A stretch of DNA of 64,000 nt from Lamellibrachia columna (GCA_963662155.1 OY759268.1:6977201-7041200), one strand, 5' to 3'. Shown: positions 1 to 47,174, counted from the first letter of the stretch. Notes: generated by a model not told the origin, from the sequence alone. Numbers and translations: made by a program.

Positions 1-607
1 GTGATGTTAATTATTGCTTGGCATGTATGAATTAATACTAGTTGCTTACAATTAACAGCAATGTCCACGGGAACCCAGATATGACACATTGCCCCACCCA
101 ATCCCCACTATGCCCGTTATACATGGGTACAACGAGCTTGACAGATTGTGGACGTGACAGCAAGTTTATTTTACAGTAATCATACAGTAATGTAAAAACA
201 CATATGCGTCAGATATTAGGTTGGTATATGTTCCAATATGTTCGTACAAACTTCGTCACCCATGTGTTGCTAACGTAACTTTATAATACAAATACTTTAA
301 TAGCGCCCAAATCCTCGGGAACCCGAACTCAAAGGCGCATCAAAAGCAAATGGCTTGGCAAGATAAGCATCAAAACAATTATGTGCAGTATCAAAATGTT
401 AATATATTTCCCGATGACCTAACCAGCATCAGATGAGCCACGTCTCCTGAGTTGGGAAGACGATCGTATTTTGAATTGCCAATTTAAAATAATTTCCATT
501 ATAATTTAAACAAGTGCAGCCACGTTTTATGCGGCCCAGTCAAAATTGTTTGACGTGTGGCGGAGTGGAAGAATGAGATGAGATGTCCGCTTATTCTAGA
601 GTAAGGT

Positions 608-1165
608 GGAGCTTCGACTGCTGATCTTTGGTTGTTATGTACCTTGGTTAGAGAGTTCATATAGGATGTGCATGAGGATACACATCATGGAGCTTCGACT
701 GCTGATCTTTGGTTGTTATGTACCTTGGTGAGAGAGTTCATATAGGATGTGCATGAGGATACACATCATGGAGCTTCGACTGCTGATCTTTGGTTGTTAT
801 GTACCTTGGTGAGAGAGTTCATATAGGATGTGCATGAGGATACACATCATGGAGCTTCGACTGCTGATCTATGGTTGTTATGTACCTTGGTGAGAGAGTT
901 CATATAGGATGTGCATGAGGATACACATCATGGAGCTTCGACTGCTAATCTTTGGTTGTTATGTACCTTGGTTAGAGAGTTCATATAGGATGTGCATGAC
1001 GATATACATCATGGAGCTTCGACCGCTGATCTTTGGTTGTTATGTACCTTGGTGAGAGAGTTCATATAGGATGTGGTGCATGACGATACACATCATGGAG
1101 CTTCGATTGCTGATCTTTGGTTGTTATGTACCTTGGTTAGAGAGACGATACACATCATGGATACC
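608..1165. repeat. 81-bp minisatellite, about 7 copies
   Basis: Tandem units start with GGAGCTTCGACTGCTGATCT at 608, 689, 770 and so on, each about 81 bp, with scattered single-base variants (GTTAGAGAG versus GTGAGAGAG). The last units are shortened. There are no unique spacers, so it is not a CRISPR array. It lies just before the first visible exon of gene 1. Confidence 0.95.
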
Positions 1166-1355
1166 TTGTCGATTTTCATTCTGGTGAATAATGGGAAAAA
1201 GAGTTAAACATACATTTGAAGAGTATCTTTAAATCTGAAATAAATGATGATATAATGAGTAAAATGTAGATTGTGCAACTATTTAAAAGTCCGGGTGAAG
1301 ATATACCGTCACATTTAGAGAATGAAGGTTCTTGACCTGTTTCTTGTCATTGAAG

Positions 1356-35878
<34,523 letters not shown>

Positions 35879-35966
35879 GTCAGTGTCGTTATTTTAATTG
35901 TAATTTTCGTGTGTTTCTGGAATTCATCTACCGCTATTTTCGTTAATTAATTTCGATTGTTTGTAG

Positions 35967-36052
35967 TGGAGGAAATCAGTTTGAATACTCAGATTTTTAT
36001 TGAATTGCTACAACCCCATATAGTGGAGTGGCTTAAGTCCAACGTTCAGTGA
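35967..36052 (+). CDS. Possible last exon of gene 1
   Basis: GTTTGTAG is followed by an in-phase frame reading VEEISLNTQIFIELLQPH, which runs into the inverted repeat of the transposon at 36,021 and stops at 36,050. If used, gene 1 ends soon after TM5. The frame has no homology that I recognise; it may be an intron stretch. Confidence 0.3.
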
Positions 36053-38357
36053 TATCGTGACACACTGGTCCAAAGCACAAACTTTGACACAGTTGTACCT
36101 TAGGACCATACAAAACTGGCTGCCCGATTTGAAAGGCCCATGTCAAGGTCAGACCAAGGTAAAATAATAGGCGTATCATATATAAACTTGATCGTGGTGC
36201 AACACAGGGAAAAGAATTTCACTCTCTATGCAGATGTCATGGAGGCGGTAGCCCCCTTGGTTTCATCCTTGACAGAGATGTGTTCAAGAAGTACTGGGTA
36301 TTAACGAAGATTAAGGGGAAGTTCTCAAGCATGCCCCTCGATCAAGCGCACAAACAAAATAAAGAAACCGCGAAGGGATCTGGCGGTGCCATCGGTCTCA
36401 CAGAAAATCCTGCCGTCCTGAAGAGATGGGTGGTAGCAGGTCCAGAATAGGCCAGGATCCTCACTGAGTTTGAGGAGCAGTGTCATTCGCTTGATCAAGG
36501 CAGCCAGAATCATGAACAAGGATATTCCACTCAGGAATCCTTCAGGAAGCAAGTTACTAATATATGTGATGCCATCTTGACAATGAGCAATCCATTTATA
36601 GACACATCCCATAAACGTATGGCGCTGGACACACTTGACTGCGTGGATGCTATGGTTGTACACGCTTGACACACAATGGAGACGTTAGGTAAGGAGCAAG
36701 TGTAAGTACGACAAAGATGTGCTGGTTGACAGAACATAATCAATCTACAAGACCATCAGAAAAAAATCAACTATCGCTTTTTAAGCGGCCCCACTCCACT
36801 ACCACGAACTCACAAGCGAAACAACAATTCCAGCAAATAAAAATGACTGCCGTCTGAAAAAAACATCTACAGTGACAACATCTTCATTCCCTGGACAGAA
36901 AGCCAACTTCAAAGCTGTTCGTTTGGGACACTTGCCGACTTGACATCCTGAAATCCACAACTCGAGAGAAACGAAAAAAAGGTGTTCGGAGAAAGGTATC
37001 CAGCAATGCAAACTTACCTATTAACTTTGCTGGCTTCTTACAGGATTATACGAACAAGGAAGAACTGTTCGCACTGCTGGCAGAGAACGTGGTCAAACAT
37101 GGGTATCCACTTAACAAACAGGTGTTCGTTTTCTCTGGTCCAAATGTAAAGTCGAAACACGCTGACATATCAATGGAGGAGAGCGACCACGAAGAGACAG
37201 ACATTAGACTATATCTGCGTGCACACAATACCGTAAAGGAGGGGGCGACAACTGTTCTCGTCAAAACCGTAGACTCCGATGTGGTTGTGATTTTTGTGGG
37301 AATCTTTCATGATCATGTACATCACTATCCAGGTATGCAGTTATGGGTTGGCTTTGATAAGGGAAAACACTTCCGGTATTATCACATCAATTCAATATGC
37401 CAGTAACTTGGGGAGGTCAAAGCTCCAGCTCTGCCGTTCTTCCATGCTTCCTCTGGTTATGATGCAACATACCAGTTCAGCGGTAAAAGCACAAATACAG
37501 CTTGGAAGATATGGAAATCTTACCCAACAGCCACAGGAGGATTCGCTACCCTATACCTGAATGTGCTTGTTCCGTTGGAAGTTACCTTTGCAACATTCAA
37601 AACGACTTAGCGGTTTAACTGTACAATGTACGACATCACATGTCAAGGCGCACGACATTCCACGGGAGATATTCCCACGAGATTGAAGATGATGGAACAG
37701 CTTCCTGGAACAGCTTCCTGCAACTCAAAGCGAACTGTCTACACACGTAAATCGATGCCTTTATCAAGCCACTATTTGGAGAGAAAGTTATGAAGCCCAT
37801 CATAGCTGCACCGAATCCTGAAGACGTCGGGTGGACTAGAGCTGACACCGGATAGCGTCCAATCTGGACACCACTACCAGCTGCTGCTGTTGGTTATAGA
37901 GGCATCCATTGTTGAATTTGCTAATTTGTTAATGCTTAATAATTGATTGTTTAATTTCAATTTACAGTACATACTAATATTAGATATGTGTGTTTTAGGT
38001 AGGTACTCCTCATATATAAAATATATAAAATATAAAGTGTTAGCCTTAAATATAAGTTACGTGTAAAAGTACCAGCAAACATAGTTTGCTTACGCATTGT
38101 GGCCGCCATTTTGGATTTATATATGTAATAGGACGGAGAATGTTTAAAAAATTAATATACTCACATATATTGTTTAAGTGACGATATATGGTAGAAATGA
38201 AATTATAACATCATTTGACCTTGTTCTAACCTTGACCTAACCCTTTAGATTCGAGCAGCCCCCTCCCGAAAATGATGTATGGTCCTAAGGTACAATTGTG
38301 CCAAATTTCGTGCTTTTACCCAGCGTGGCACAATCATTCCCCTAAGCCACTCTACTA
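36021..38357 (+). mobile_element. TIR DNA transposon, 2.34 kb, 3-bp target duplication
   Basis: The ends are inverted repeats: TAGTGGAGTGGCTTA at 36,021 and TAGTAGAGTGGCTTA read inward from 38,357; a second conserved inverted block, TTGTACCTTAGGACCATACA, lies at 36,093 and (inverted) 38,277. In total the arms are about 80-90 bp, imperfect. ATA is duplicated at 36,018-36,020 and 38,358-38,360. The homologous segment at 49,771 on the opposite strand lacks the element and has a single ATA (CTATACCACC), proving an insertion. Inside is a decayed gene of a multi-copy animal family (see next entry), not a recognisable DDE transposase. The superfamily is unknown to me; a 3-bp A/T-rich target duplication is also seen in Harbinger elements. 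Confidence 0.88.
36230..37860 (+). pseudogene. Decayed multi-copy PIN/FEN-like gene in the TIR element
   Basis: Broken plus-strand frames match a large, uncharacterised, multi-copy animal gene family I know from fish and mollusc genomes. Recognisable pieces are KGKFSSMPLDQAHKQNKETA, KGSGGAIGLTENPAVLKRWV and EQGYSTQESFRKQVTN at 36,325-36,560; DYTNKEELFALLAENV at about 37,040; DHEETDIRLYLRAHNTVKEG and KTVDSDVVVIFVGIF at 37,187-37,310; then FFHASSGYDATYQFSGKSTN, a variant of the family's FHA-x-TGCD-x-SFSGKGK, near 37,437-37,500. The E-E-x-D and D-S-D acidic motifs resemble XPG/FEN nucleases. Stops and frameshifts throughout; inactive. Confidence 0.8.
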
Positions 38358-38459
38358 ATACCACTGTATGCATGACTATACAGACTTTAGACAAATATCG
38401 CAATGTTTGAATACATTATTTAGACAAGGTGGTTAAGATAATTAAATTAAGTTTACTCA

Positions 38460-38745
38460 CTTAAGAAAAAGTAGTAGAAATAGATGACAAGATGAAACAT
38501 AAGTTGGATAAGTGTATATTGGATATAAAAAGTACTAATTTTAACAAAGGACAATATGTGGATGGAATATATTTTCTACATATTGTGTAAATGTTAGCAG
38601 CGTGAATATGTTTAAACACAAAATAAAAAAATATATCAGAAGGGAAGGTTACACATTGACTCGCTAAACCATGGCTTCCTTGTCCACTTGCCATCTGGGT
38701 ATATTTATTGGATGGCAGTCTTGCTAATTCTTGTTAACATTATTT
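38460..38745 (+). mobile_element. CR1-like LINE 3' tail
   Basis: Aligns with the last 280 bp of the CR1-like element (NVSSVNMFKHKIKKYIRREG, then CATGGCTTCCTTGTCCACTT). 5' truncated. It is part of the duplicated segment also found, inverted, at 49.4-49.7 kb, so both copies derive from one insertion. Confidence 0.88.
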
Positions 38746-39197
38746 GCCATTAGACTATGCATCAATATGTTTTGTATCAAGTCAGGGTGATCATAAACGA
38801 AATAATTAAGTTAAATATTTCCAAGACATTAACTCGATGTGTCACTATGCAATCGTCTATATGATTTTGTAAATTCTGTTCAATCAAACAGTGCTACGAA
38901 TGTTCTGCTTCGCACTACACAGGCGTATCTATAGAAACACATTGATATTGAATTACCGTACATTCGGAATATATCTTGAACATTTTTATATATCCAAAAT
39001 GTTTATTTACCTAATAGAAATACAGTACACGTGAGGAAGTTTGTAATTTCCCTCGTTTCGGTTGATCGCTGCCTTTGTCTTACGTACCCTACAGAGAACT
39101 ACAATAATGGCATAAGCCAGGTCATTATCCCATAATTGGAAGGTGACTCATAGGGTTGATCGGGTACAGAAAAAGTACGGGGTGGCCACAACCATGC

Positions 39198-39318
39198 GAG
39201 AGAGAGAGGGAGAGAGAGGTAGGGAGGGAGGGAGGGAGGGAGGGAGGGAGGGAGGGAGGGAGGGAGGGAGGGAGGGAGGGTGGGAGGGAGACAGAGAGAA
39301 AGAGAGAGAGAACAATAC
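39198..39318. repeat. (GGGA)n array
   Basis: GGGAGGGA repeats. Gly/Arg/Glu and Pro/Ser frames through it are artefacts. Confidence 0.95.
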
Positions 39319-39429
39319 ACGAGGAGCAAAAAGAAACAGTCGCAGTCCACCACCAATAAGTCGGTCATCACAGACAACACAAGTACAGAACATCATCAAA
39401 CAGACTTGGAGGCAATAAAAGTGGTACAC

Positions 39430-41250
39430 AGGGAGTCTTACAGAAAGAGAATAACATGAATGAATCCATTCCTAAGACAAAGCAGCGATCAGCCGAGATT
39501 ATGGGAATTACGAACACGTATATGATGACGTCATCCGAGTATGCCGTCATTAATAATAACGAAGCCATCTTGAGAAGACGACGAAATTTTTTTGCGGAGG
39601 TAAATAAACCTTTTGGATTTGTAAAAAGAAATCTTTCACCATAAAAACGAACTATCATGAGAACTGTTCAATATATTGGGAATACAGTTTCAGTAGTTCT
39701 TGTACCAAATGTCAACTGATGAAGTGCGCGGTAAATGTTAGCAGACTGTGCCGTTGGTTATTACTCGAGGGTAATTGCGTAAGTCAACGAGGACTAATGT
39801 ATTTGGATTTCTAAAAGCAATAAAATGAATAAATATTGCCTTTCAGATGTCGTCCGTTCAAGAAATGACACCGCCAAGTCCATATAACACTCGAGATGGG
39901 CTGTCAGGCACAACTCCCAGCTGCGGTCAACGACAGTTTGGTACGCTCTCAAACCGCCATTGAGACGCGTGCGGCGCGGTCTTGGTCTGCGTCACCCGTT
40001 CTGCCTTCCTCACCAACGGCTGTTAGCAAACTTATTTTTCCTAAACAATGTTGAATGGGAGTCAAATTACTCGACGCTCTTTGGCTTCTGGCCTGGCCAA
40101 GCTGTAAAGATGGAACACGTGGAGCTCTGCTGACAGTCTTAGTACCAAGCACCGCGGGAACTAGCTATTATTTAATGGGGATTTGGAATGTTTGCATAGG
40201 TGATGGACGCATGATTCCTACTAGCGTTTCAGTGTACAGCATTCAAAGTAAATAATGCTTTGACAGCTATGTTTACGGTACACTATCAGGGAAGGAGCGA
40301 AAAAACACAAAAAAATATTTTTAATATACACAGTTTTTAATTATGATTTTTCAAAATGCAATTTTAGCAATACATTGTTTGCACAATAGGGGGAGGCAAT
40401 CTTGTTTGAGTAATTTTTTTTATATCATGGGCACCATTATATTCATAACTCAAAACTGTTTTATTCACATAAACTATGATTATTAATATGTCTTTTTATA
40501 TCTAGTATGCATAGATAATTATATTCAGGTGATTCAAATAGGGTTGTTAAGGTGGCTCAACTAACACTTAGTATGGGGTAAGTTAAGCCACTGTGTAGCG
40601 TAAGTTAGGTAAGTGTTTTCTTTTTAATTAATAACAACTCAACCAACGCATGTGCCAAACGAGTACAACACGTCTCTGACAAGTCTACACACGTAAAGAG
40701 TTGACACACTTAATTAATATAGACTTATAGGCCAATCGCAACCAGTATAACTAACTGCTAATATGTTGCCTTGTAGCTATCCGATATCCAATTTGCTCGA
40801 ACAAAAATTTATTTCTTTATGCATTTTGGATTAAAGAACATTCATCTTCGTTCCTTAACCGCTGCTCAACTAAACCATCATTAGGGCTTTGGGTGGCTCA
40901 ACTAGCCCCGTTTCGACAATTAAGGTTTTTTTAATAACTTCTCATGAATGCACAAAGTGGTGTAAATAATCTTTTTCCCTGTGCATTGTTAAACCATTTG
41001 TAAGTGCACATACACTAATGGTTGGATCACTCGGTTCTTGATGGTCAGCAAAGCTTTTGATGCATGTTAATGGCCCGTGTCGTGTGCGCGATGTCAGGGG
41101 TCAGGTTAAAAGCCAATGATAGTCGAATAACTTGTCTCCGCTTCACTTCTCCAAATTACTGATACGGTAATATATGAAGCATTTTCTTTTCAAACAATGT
41201 CCAACTGACAAACACAAGAAGGAGACGTTGTCAGTTGACTGGATTTGGCT
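39430..41250. other. Intergenic, no gene recognised
   Basis: No convincing exon or mobile element. I checked for the missing channel part of gene 1 and did not find it. The phrase AAGGTGGCTCAACTAACAC at about 40,550 recurs in similar form near 40,890 (GGTGGCTCAACTAGCCCC). A few bases near 41,020 resemble the start of 5.8S rRNA but the match stops quickly. Confidence 0.5.
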
Positions 41251-41257
41251 GCAAATA

Positions 41258-41314
41258 ATTCAGCGTTGTTGTCGCAACACATGTCAATGGAACATAAATA
41301 ATTGTATGATAATA

Positions 41315-41349
<35 letters not shown>

Positions 41350-41432
41350 GTATGTATATTCAGCGTTGTTGTTTTTACACATGCCAATAGTACATACATT
41401 TTGTATGATATATATATATATATATATCACAA
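41258..41432. repeat. Short tandem duplication with (AT)n
   Basis: ATTCAGCGTTGTTGT followed by ACACATG(T/C)CAAT, a TACAT-type stretch and an AT array occurs twice in a row (41,258 and 41,359). Confidence 0.88.
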
Positions 41433-41889
41433 AATACAGCAATACTTATTAAGGACGGTTGTACAAAAAATGTAAACATGGATAGAGCTATTGCTCGACA
41501 AGTCGCATTTTGGATCTCGCTGTAAACCACTTCAAAATAAATGCATATTCCTGGGAAATCCACATATACAATATTAGTTTACCGCACATATGTGTTTTCA
41601 TGTCAGTGTTATATTGTTATGTTGCCGATACTTAGTTGTAGTCGCTGTTGTTTGCTTATCTTCCAGTATGTCTAAAGTCATTTGGACGGCATTTGTCTAT
41701 GTGTACATGTTTCACTATCGACATATCCCGCCAAGACCTGGCTGTGTTCAATTTTGCTTTACTAACCATTTCGAGCAACCAGCAATCAGCTGGTCTATCT
41801 TCGTGCTGTTGTTCCCACGTCTATAACTTAGTACTCCCTTCAATTTACATCGAAATGGATCCTTGTCCAGTTCCGTTCTTCGCGCCTTT

Positions 41890-42299
41890 GGTACGTCATA
41901 CGTCATTAGGCAAGCACACAAACAATACTTCAAATGACAGCGGAAGAGAGGAAGAGATGGAGTGACCAGATCAGGACTGACACTGGGCTCCTGCTGTTGA
42001 CAGCAGAGCGGCATGGATGGAGAGGTGCAACTTCCCGGAGAACAGCGAGGGGTACGTATGACACTCCATCCACCCATCTCTTGCGCTGCCCTTTGAAGTC
42101 TTGTTTGTGTGCTTGCCTAATGATGTTATCCTTTGGCATACGACAAACATGCCCAAACAACCGGTGTCTACTGTATCTGATGATATATCTTTCCAAGCGT
42201 CCGCGCCATAGATTGTTAATGGCCGCATATAATCTGGCTTTCAGTCTTGTTGAGATGCCTCTATTAGAAAAGAATTTACCAAAGGCTGCCGATGCTAAG
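41890..42299 (-). mobile_element. LINE RT tail with an inverted partial copy
   Basis: On the minus strand, LASAAFGKFFSNRGISTRLK, then RYSRHRLFGHVCRMPKDNII and HKQDFKGQRKRWVDGVSY are the C-terminal part of a non-LTR retrotransposon polymerase. A short inverted copy of the same end (ATTAGGCAAGCACACAAACA) lies on the plus strand at about 41,908. The CR1 element at 42,300 is inserted into this older relic. Confidence 0.8.
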
Positions 42300-44617
42300 A
42301 TTTGCCATCCAAGCCAAAGGCCCAGATGGCAAGTGGACAAGGAAGCCATTGGCTTATCGAGAGTCCAACAATGTTCATCTACTTATAGCCCGCCCTCCTG
42401 AGATATGTGTCAACCTTGTTTTTAAACATATTCACGCTGCTAGCAGTTACACAATCTGTAGACAATTTGTTCCATTCATTTATTGTCCTGATGTCCAATC
42501 TACATTGATCCTTTACTAATTTTACCTCATGTCCTCTAGTTCTGCTATCCTTCTTGAGTGAGAAAAACATGTTTCTATCAATATTTTCATACCCATTCAA
42601 TATCTTAAAAACTTCAATCTGATCTCCTCTTAACCTCCTTGTCTCTAGAGTTGTTAAACCACATTCTTTCAGGCGTTCTTCATAACTAAGGTCTCTAAGT
42701 TCTGAAATCATTTTAGTTGCTCTCCTTTGTATGCGTTCAAGCGTATCTATATCCTTCTTACGATATGGTCTCCATGCTTGTATACAGTATTCTAAATGAG
42801 GTATAACTATTGCTTTATAAAGAGGTATAATTAACTTTTTTCCCTTGTATGTTATGTTTCTTCTAATCAATCCAAGAATTTGATTACCCTTTGAAGCTGC
42901 AATCCCACACTGCTCTGAAACTTTCATATAAGCGCTTATTGTAACTCCTAAGTCCTTTTCTTTTACAGTAGTACCCAGAACAGTATCTCCCATTTTATAG
43001 TTTACATTCAAGTTCCTATGTCCTGTATGTAGGCATTTACATTTCCCAAAATTGAACAACATCTGCCATTTCTCAGACCATTTCACTAATCTGTCTAGAT
43101 CTTTTTGTAAATGTTGTTTATCACCATCAGTATTAACCTTTCTAAACAGTTTTGTGTCATCCGCAAATTTCAGTATGTTACTTGTTATACTGTCGTCCAA
43201 GTCATTGATATAAATTAAGAATAATATAGGTCCTAATACTGATCCTTGAGGTACCCCACTCAAAACCGATTTCCAATTTGAGACTTCTCCATCTACTACA
43301 ACTCGTTGTCTTCTGTCAGTCAGCCATTGTTCTATCCAGTCAGTTATGCTATCCCCGATACCATGGGCTTTTAATTTAAGTAGTAATCTTTGATGTGGCA
43401 CTTTGTCAAAAGCTTTCTGAAAATCTAAGTAGATAATATCTACTGGCGATCCCACGTCTATCCACTTAGTGATTTCTTCCAAAAAACATAACATATTTGT
43501 TAAGCATGACCTCGCTTTAAGGAATCCATGTTGAGATGAATTTAATAATTTATGCTTAACGAGGAAGTCCAACATATGGTCTTTAATTAACCTTTCTAAT
43601 AATTTACAAATCACTGACGTTAAACTCACTGGTCTGTAATTCTCTGACTTATTTCTCAAACCCTTTTTAAATAATGGTATGATGTTTGCTTCTTTCCATT
43701 CAAACGGAACAACTTCTTTTAATGACAAGTTGAATACTCTTGCAAGTGGTATACTGATTTGTTCTACTGTTTCCATTAGTAATTTTGGAGGAATCCCATC
43801 CACTCCCGGTGATTTGTTATCCTTCATTGCCTTTATTTTCTTAGCTACCAATTCTGGAGTTACAACTAACAGACCTAAATAGTCAGATTTAGCCCCCTGA
43901 AATTTAGCATCAGCAACTGGTAATGAACTAATATCTTCTTTGGTAAACACTGAACTGAAGTAACCATTTAGGTCTTCCGCCATTAAAAACCCCTGTGATA
44001 TTATATTTCCAGCACTGTCTTCTAGAGGTCCAACCTTGTCTTGTACGTTTTGTTTACTCCTGACATATGCATAAAAACTCTTGCTGTCATTTTTTATGTT
44101 ACATGCTAGTTTTTGCTCATAGCTTCTTTTAGATTGTCTGATTTCAGTTGTAGCTGCATTAAGTGCCTCTTTGTATTTTGCATAGTCTTCGTCCTTTCTG
44201 GTACGCCTATAAACCCTCCACATAGTTTGTTTTAGCATTATTTTTCTAATAGCCTCTTTTGACAAGTGTTTCTTTCTACACCGTTTTCCTTGTTTTTGGA
44301 AGGGAACACATTTATCGATGATACTCTCAATTTCATATTTTAGAATATTCCAACATTCAATTGCGGTCTTATTCATCAGCATGTTATTCCAATCTAGCTT
44401 TGCTAAGTATTTTCTCATATCTTTGTAATTACCTTTGTGGAAGTTTCTCTTGTACGTTTTCTTATTTTTACTTTCTGATTTTACATTGATGTCAAAATGT
44501 ATTTGATTATGGTCACTATTACCCAATGGTTCAAATATTTTTACATTGTCCACTAATTCTTTTTGTGATGACAAAACTATATCTAATACATTTTCTCTCC
44601 TGGTTGGTTCTAGTACC
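42300..44617 (-). mobile_element. CR1-like LINE, 5'-truncated, ORF2 open
   Basis: A minus-strand frame of 749 codons (44,628 to 42,379, of which the first few codons are flank) covers the end of the endonuclease (LDIVLSSQKELVDNVKIF, GNSDHNQIHFD) and a complete RT with NKSPGVDGIPPKLL, YRPVSLTSVICKLLERL, IYLDFQKAFDKVPHQRL, GVPQGSVLGPILFLIYINDL and the catalytic FADDTKLF, followed by the CR1-type end SSVNMFKNKVDTYLRRAGYK. It is closely related to the copy at 58.5-62.7 kb. AAG occurs on both sides (42,297-42,299; 44,618-44,620), a possible 3-bp target duplication. It is non-autonomous because ORF1 and most of the endonuclease are missing. Confidence 0.95.
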
Positions 44618-44634
44618 AAGCTATGCATCGACTA

Positions 44635-44637
<3 letters not shown>

Positions 44638-44667
<30 letters not shown>

Positions 44668-44728
44668 CATAAATATATATATATATATATTTACCAAAGG
44701 CTGCCGATACTAAGGTTATGCGTTGACT

Positions 44729-44814
<86 letters not shown>

Positions 44815-44925
44815 TCCCTCCCTCCCTCTCCCTTTCCCCCCTCTCTCTCCCTCCTCCCCACCCTTCCCCCTCTCTCTCTCTGTAGGCAGCACTATGCTAC
44901 CCAAGAAGCATAGCTAACTATCCCA
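44638..44925. repeat. (AT)n and (CTCCC)n arrays with an empty-site copy
   Basis: TA arrays and a CT-rich stretch. Between them, at 44,689-44,732, TTTACCAAAGGCTGCCGATA plus CTAAGGTTATGCGTTGACTA is a paralogous copy of the sequence interrupted by the CR1 insertion at 42,300. Confidence 0.85.
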
Positions 44926-45239
44926 CATTATCGAGGTCTTCGCTTTCCAGAACAATACGGTAGTCGGATGAACTGATAATCCATTTGCTACAGGCAACTT
45001 AACATTCTTGTGTGGATAGTTGTTGCTTCTTGAACACGGTGTATATAAGGTTCGAACATCCTAACATTGCAAACGATTTCAATAAAACTGACACTTTGCC
45101 TTCAACAATATATATCTATGCTCGAAAAACTGTAAATATTTTACTGATAACGAACTAATCAATTAATCATCTAACCTTAGGCAGAACATTTTCTATCTTA
45201 TCAGTTAACACTCTTAGTGTACACAACATTTCGACAACT

Positions 45240-46800
45240 TATAATTATGCTTACAAACAACACATATTCACTTTGACGTTATATGGATTGCTGAAACTTC
45301 ACTTATAGACCGTGACAACACAGGTTTATTTAACTTGAATTATTATAATCTTATCACATATGCCAGAATAAAAAGGAGGAGGTGTTTGGATCTACATATC
45401 CAATAAGTATCAGTATAAAATTAGGCAAAACTTGAAGAACAACTCCGGAGATAGCCATTTTGATTAGTTTTTCATTTTAAATAAAAGTAAATAAAAAGAC
45501 TTTCTTAATAGGTTCCATATATAAACCCCCAGACACCAATTTCTTTTAATAATGCACGTCTCAGTGTACTAAACATAATATATCGGGAAAGGAAATGCGG
45601 TATAATGTTGAGGGATTTAAATTTAAATTTACTCAACACAAACTCACATAAAATTGCCGACTTCTCTAATGACATGTATGTGAATGGGTTTTATCCTACA
45701 AGTAGTAGTCCAACCAGAGTTACAAATAACTCATTTACATTAATATATACTATATTCAATAACATAAATCAACATAACATACATTATTGTATCTTATATT
45801 CAGACATATCTGACCACTTCCCAGAAATCAATATGTATTATATTTGTGATATCCCTAGAAAAGGAACTTACAAAATCTTGTATAGACATTACTAAGCGCA
45901 AGGCAAAGTTAAATCACACATATTGGGACGATGTCTACAGTGAAAGCGACCCAGACAAATCTGATAACACATTCATAAAGATTCTAAATAAATTATTTGA
46001 CGAATGCCTTCCCATTAAAAAAACTAAAATTAGAGAAAACCCCAGTACTGAATGGCTGTCCAAAGGACCCAGCAGACCAATTCAATTACTATTTTATAAA
46101 TGTAGCGTCATCTTGTTAAAAACTTTTCCATGACGACAAAGGACCCAACTGAATAAAAAAAATCCGATGAATGTTAAATGTCGACCCACTGACTCTGATG
46201 GAATTGTAACATTACTATTCAACATCAAATCTATTATTAAACACGTCTAGTGGTTTCGACAATATTGAATCACAGATCACCAGGGATATAACCTCTCAAA
46301 TAGTTCTCCCTCTAAGCATATTTTTAATAATTCGTTTTCTTCTTCCAAATAAATTAAAACTAGCAAATAAACATAAAGTTAATGAACCACATATGTTCTG
46401 TAACTAATACTAATATAAGTTTTTGAATGCTTATCAAAGATATTGGAACGTCTATAATATAATCGGCTCAAACATTTTCTGAAGAAGGTTGGTTTTAAGA
46501 AAAAACTACTCAACCGTATAGGTAAAATAACAAATGGAATTTTCAATAATGCATTTACCGTAAGTGTATTTATTGCCATATATAAAGCCTTTGATACTAT
46601 AGACCACAATATATTATTGCAAAAGTTTAGCTGCTATAAATAAATAAATTATAAATATATATAAATTACTTTCCTGGCTTAAGAGTAATTAGATAATAGA
46701 GCACAATATGTCTCACATAACAGCGTAGAATCTAAATATATGACAGTGAGGTGTGGCATTCCACAAGGCTCCATATTATTATTCATAGTTTATATTAATG
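45240..46800 (+). mobile_element. Decayed non-LTR retrotransposon
   Basis: Plus-strand fragments follow LINE order: endonuclease (IAETSLIDRDNTGLF near 45,280; GFYPTSSSPTRVTNNSFTLI near 45,690; YSDISDHFPEI near 45,800), linker (KLNHTYWDDVYSESDPDK), RT palm (AIYKAFDTIDHNILLQKF at 46,578-46,630, in place of LSKAFDTIDH) and CGIPQGSILLFIVYINE near 46,750. Frameshifts and a missing segment between 46,130 and 46,400 show it is dead. It differs from the CR1-like family of this window. Confidence 0.82.
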
Positions 46801-46859
46801 AAAAAATATAAACTTCTGTTTGTTTGCACCAGTAAAAATTAATTACACATTTTGCCGTT

Positions 46860-47140
46860 TGCGTGGGTGCGTGCGTGAGTAGTTAATTTTCTCCTAATAA
46901 TTACATGAAAACTTATTATAACAAGAGAGATAGAGAGTGCGTGCGTGCGTGTTTGTGTTTCTCGGTCACTCGTCTGTGACCTGTCGTCACAAATGTAGCA
47001 GCACAAACCACTATTTTTATTTTAGTTAGTCACGACTCCCTGCGTCACATTTGATCGACTTCCATTGCGATAAGAGCCAAAGGCGCGTCGTGCTCTCTTG
47101 GCCGGCCCCGAGCTTCTGAATCCACCCATTCATTTCATCC
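46860..47140. other. Short unassigned stretch
   Basis: GTGC-rich short repeats and no gene. Confidence 0.4.
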
Positions 47141-47174
47141 TGTGTACTACTCACAAACTCTCACCACCAACTAT

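Noticed and set aside
608..1165. Regular repeats that might be a CRISPR array
   Set aside because: Units are contiguous with no unique spacers, and the genome is animal.
36325..37011. Minus-strand open frames
   Set aside because: They are antisense to the decayed gene inside the TIR element.
39843..39900. Exon candidate after TTTCAG at 39,846
   Set aside because: In the phase required by gene 1 it stops after 13 codons, and no polycystin similarity is seen.
41015..41060. Resemblance to the start of 5.8S rRNA (GGTTGGATCACTCGGTTC)
   Set aside because: Only about 15 bases agree; the following sequence does not continue the rRNA, and there is no ITS or 28S context.
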